Shown here: piece after piece, positions 62,440-64,000 of the stretch
Layout of the letters: every line of letters starts with the position of its first letter
How positions within the stretch are numbered: position 1 is the first letter of the stretch
NCBI RefSeq assembly: GCF_036492425.1
Contig: NZ_AP025294.1
Span: forward strand, 310,001 to 374,000
Direction: 5' to 3'
From: Persicobacter psychrovividus
GTDB taxonomy: Bacteria; Bacteroidota; Bacteroidia; Cytophagales; Cyclobacteriaceae
Length of the DNA: 64,000 bases
Program-made: the position numbers and the translations under genes
Notes under the pieces: generated by a model
The model's input: only the letters and a program-made list of their open reading frames with translations
Database searches by the model: none
What the model was told of the DNA's origin: nothing

Positions 62440-63345
62440 TTATTTGTATTCCTGAGTTTTAAATAAACTTTCAAGATTCTCTTTATAATTTTTCGAGTAT
62501 TTATAATACTGTTTCTCTTTTAAAATCGAACCTAATACTAAATCCATTTTTTGCTCCTTAAATTTCTTTTTCTGATTTAAGCACATATAATGATAAATCA
62601 ATGTATTAAGGTATTTATCAATGAAGTATTCTTTATAGCTCATTTCGTCTTCATCTTTTAGGATTTTCATCTTAAAGTCAGGAAAGTTCAAATCAAGATA
62701 CTGGTAATATGGTTGTCCATTAAACTTTGGATATTTGCTAATCTTTTCCATCGCTGCCTTATAGTTTGGTGGCTTAACAATATTCATGTACCCCCAAATA
62801 GTCATGCCGCATAGACTCATTGCTTTTAAGAAAAAAATCCCTTTTTCGGTATCACTCTTTAGATTATAACTATTCAATTCAAAATTCACGGCTGTCAAAT
62901 CAAATGGTTGATTCTTATTTCCAATCCCACTAAATAACATATCATAGTAATTATCAACTAAAGCAAAATATTTGATGTCAGAATTCAAGGTATCAGCAAT
63001 CAATTTATAATTGTCTTTAGGATTCTCCTCTCGAATATTTAGGTTTATCTGTCTAACTACAAAAATGTATTTTAGAGATGTTGTGTCAGGAAGTTGTAAA
63101 AATCTCTCAGAAGTCAGGTCGTTTTTAGGAGTAATCGTCTGTTTGATAAACTCAACTGTTACATTCAACTTATCTGTCTTTAGTTTATCCAATTTTTCAT
63201 CAGTCCCCTCGGGAGGGTTATTTCGAAACATGAAGTTTCTATAAATCTTTCCTAACTCAATCAGGTTGTTGTCAATTTCTTGATTCTGTGAATATGAATT
63301 AATTGCAATTACGCTTAAAAATAAATAGGCTAAAATCTTTCTCAT
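62440..63345 (-). CDS. Exported hypothetical protein, 301 aa, copy 2
   Basis: Encodes the same protein as 45298-46203; I see no difference in the gene, its leader or its attC. Near the presumed attI end of the window, which fits a recently inserted copy. Confidence 0.7.
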   Translation of the reverse strand: MRKILAYLFLSVIAINSYSQNQEIDNNLIELGKIYRNFMFRNNPPEGTDEKLDKLKTDKLNVTVEFIKQTITPKNDLTSERFLQLPDTTSLKYIFVVRQINLNIREENPKDNYKLIADTLNSDIKYFALVDNYYDMLFSGIGNKNQPFDLTAVNFELNSYNLKSDTEKGIFFLKAMSLCGMTIWGYMNIVKPPNYKAAMEKISKYPKFNGQPYYQYLDLNFPDFKMKILKDEDEMSYKEYFIDKYLNTLIYHYMCLNQKKKFKEQKMDLVLGSILKEKQYYKYSKNYKENLESLFKTQEYK

Positions 63346-63377
63346 ATGTAATAATGTTTCATCTTCTTATGGGCTAC

Positions 63378-63499
63378 AACGGTTTGAATATGGTGCGTTT
63401 GGTATTTTAACACCAATAGTTTTCAGTTTACTACTATGTTTATTTATTGCTATCATTTTCAATTTTAGCACTACCTGCCAAATGCACTATATTTTTTGT
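63378..63499 (-). other. attC site, unique type
   Basis: 122 bp; TTTGAATATGGTGCGTTTGG against CCAAATGCACTATATTTTT. The GNAT gene ends inside it. Confidence 0.8.
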
Positions 63500-64000
63500 T
63501 GCCAGTAGTTTTTCATTCCATTCTGATTTTAATATTGACATAATCAATTTATCGTGAAATTCATTGTCTCGAAAAGACGCTTCTCTTAATCGTCCTTCTA
63601 TTTTGAATCCAGATTTTTCATATGCTTTCAGCCCACCAATATTGGGTTCTGATACTGTTAGCATTATTCGGTTTAAATTATAATTGTTAAATCCTATTTT
63701 TAAAATCTGTTCAGTAACTTTTGTTCCGATTCCTTTTCCCCATAATCTTTTCTCACCAATAAAAATATAATACTCACCCGATTTATTTGTCTCAGATATG
63801 TCACAAATTCCAGCATATCCAATTAATTCATTTGTTGATTCAAAAAATATTCCCAGTGTAATATCTTTTTCATTTCTCATCAATTCGGAATACCAGTTTT
63901 CAATTTCCTTTTCTGAATTAATTTTTCTAAACAGTGATAAAGAATATTTAATCACTTCATCATCATTAATCCAACTATAGAATGGAAAAATGTCAGATTT
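63440..64000 (-). CDS. GNAT-family N-acetyltransferase (5' end beyond window)
   Basis: The frame is open to the window edge (KSDIFPFYSWINDDEVIKYS), so an internal GTG at 63955 is not the true start. RimJ/RimL-type GNAT: WINDDEVIKYSLSLF, acetyl-CoA motif A with GEKRLWGKGIGTKVTEQILK, motif B with LNRIMLTVSEPNIGGLKAYEKS and GFKIEGRLREASFRD. Substrates of this group are often ribosomal or protein N-termini, polyamines or antibiotics; here unknown. The last 20 or so residues (LATKNIVHLAGSAKIENDSN) are encoded by the attC and extend past the usual family end. Confidence 0.85.
   Translation of the reverse strand, partial: KSDIFPFYSWINDDEVIKYSLSLFRKINSEKEIENWYSELMRNEKDITLGIFFESTNELIGYAGICDISETNKSGEYYIFIGEKRLWGKGIGTKVTEQILKIGFNNYNLNRIMLTVSEPNIGGLKAYEKSGFKIEGRLREASFRDNEFHDKLIMSILKSEWNEKLLATKNIVHLAGSAKIENDSNK

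Noticed and set aside
1-64000. The repeats as MITEs or a transposon family
   Set aside because: No target duplications, and the cassette-specific complementary arms across each gene with exact GTT boundaries fit integron recombination far better.

Overview
The window is one continuous integron gene-cassette array from an AT-rich bacterium, most likely a member of the Bacteroidota. The evidence for the phylum is short A-rich leaders without Shine-Dalgarno sequences, Bacteroidota-style lipoproteins and exported TPR/Sel1 proteins, and a TAnnTTTG promoter element. I count 81 attC-like sites. On the + strand each runs from AACG(G/T)T... to ...GTT and folds as an imperfect palindrome. All recognisable genes lie on the minus strand, each followed by its own attC at lower coordinates. 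The attI/intI end should therefore lie to the right of base 64000; no integrase is visible here. The boundary test is strong: the roughly 10 nt beginning GTT at one end of a cassette are the reverse complement of the roughly 10 nt ending AAC at the other end of the same cassette, across the gene. Neighbouring cassettes have different arms. That is what excised circles joined at GTT would leave behind.

The attC sites fall into families named here by sequence: A (29 sites), B (5), C (11), D (4), E (2), F (4), G (4), H (3), I (2), J (2), K (2), L (2) and 11 unique ones. Almost all non-A sites are 120-124 bp long although their sequences differ. Type A is about 180 bp because it carries an extra perfect hairpin of 15 bp arms. 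Exceptions are 47, 71, 185-189 and 231 bp.

About 55 cassettes carry genes, mostly one small hypothetical gene each and some with two. Recognisable products include a SUFU-domain protein, a GNAT acetyltransferase, a DinB-like protein, an HExxH zincin, DUF3885-, DUF6985- and DUF1871-like proteins, Sel1/TPR exported proteins, a GIY-YIG-like protein, a TNT-like protein and a two-gene ParB-like/nuclease-like cassette that has its own promoter element. Several cassettes are present twice, and one lipoprotein cassette four times.

Interspersed among them are two amplified gene-poor cassettes. NC1 is about 460 bp with 16 copies; NC2 is about 380-400 bp with 9 copies plus a remnant. Every one of them carries a type A attC. 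Together with their attC they occupy about a quarter of the window.

Three insertion sequences are present: one DDE element of 1495 bp at the left, and two copies of a 1281 bp IS630-family element, each splitting a cassette gene exactly at a TA. Several cassette genes are decayed (a frameshift, in-frame stops), and one attC has lost its conserved GTT. Some genes run their reading frame into the attC; type D sites give two unrelated proteins the same basic C-terminal tail.
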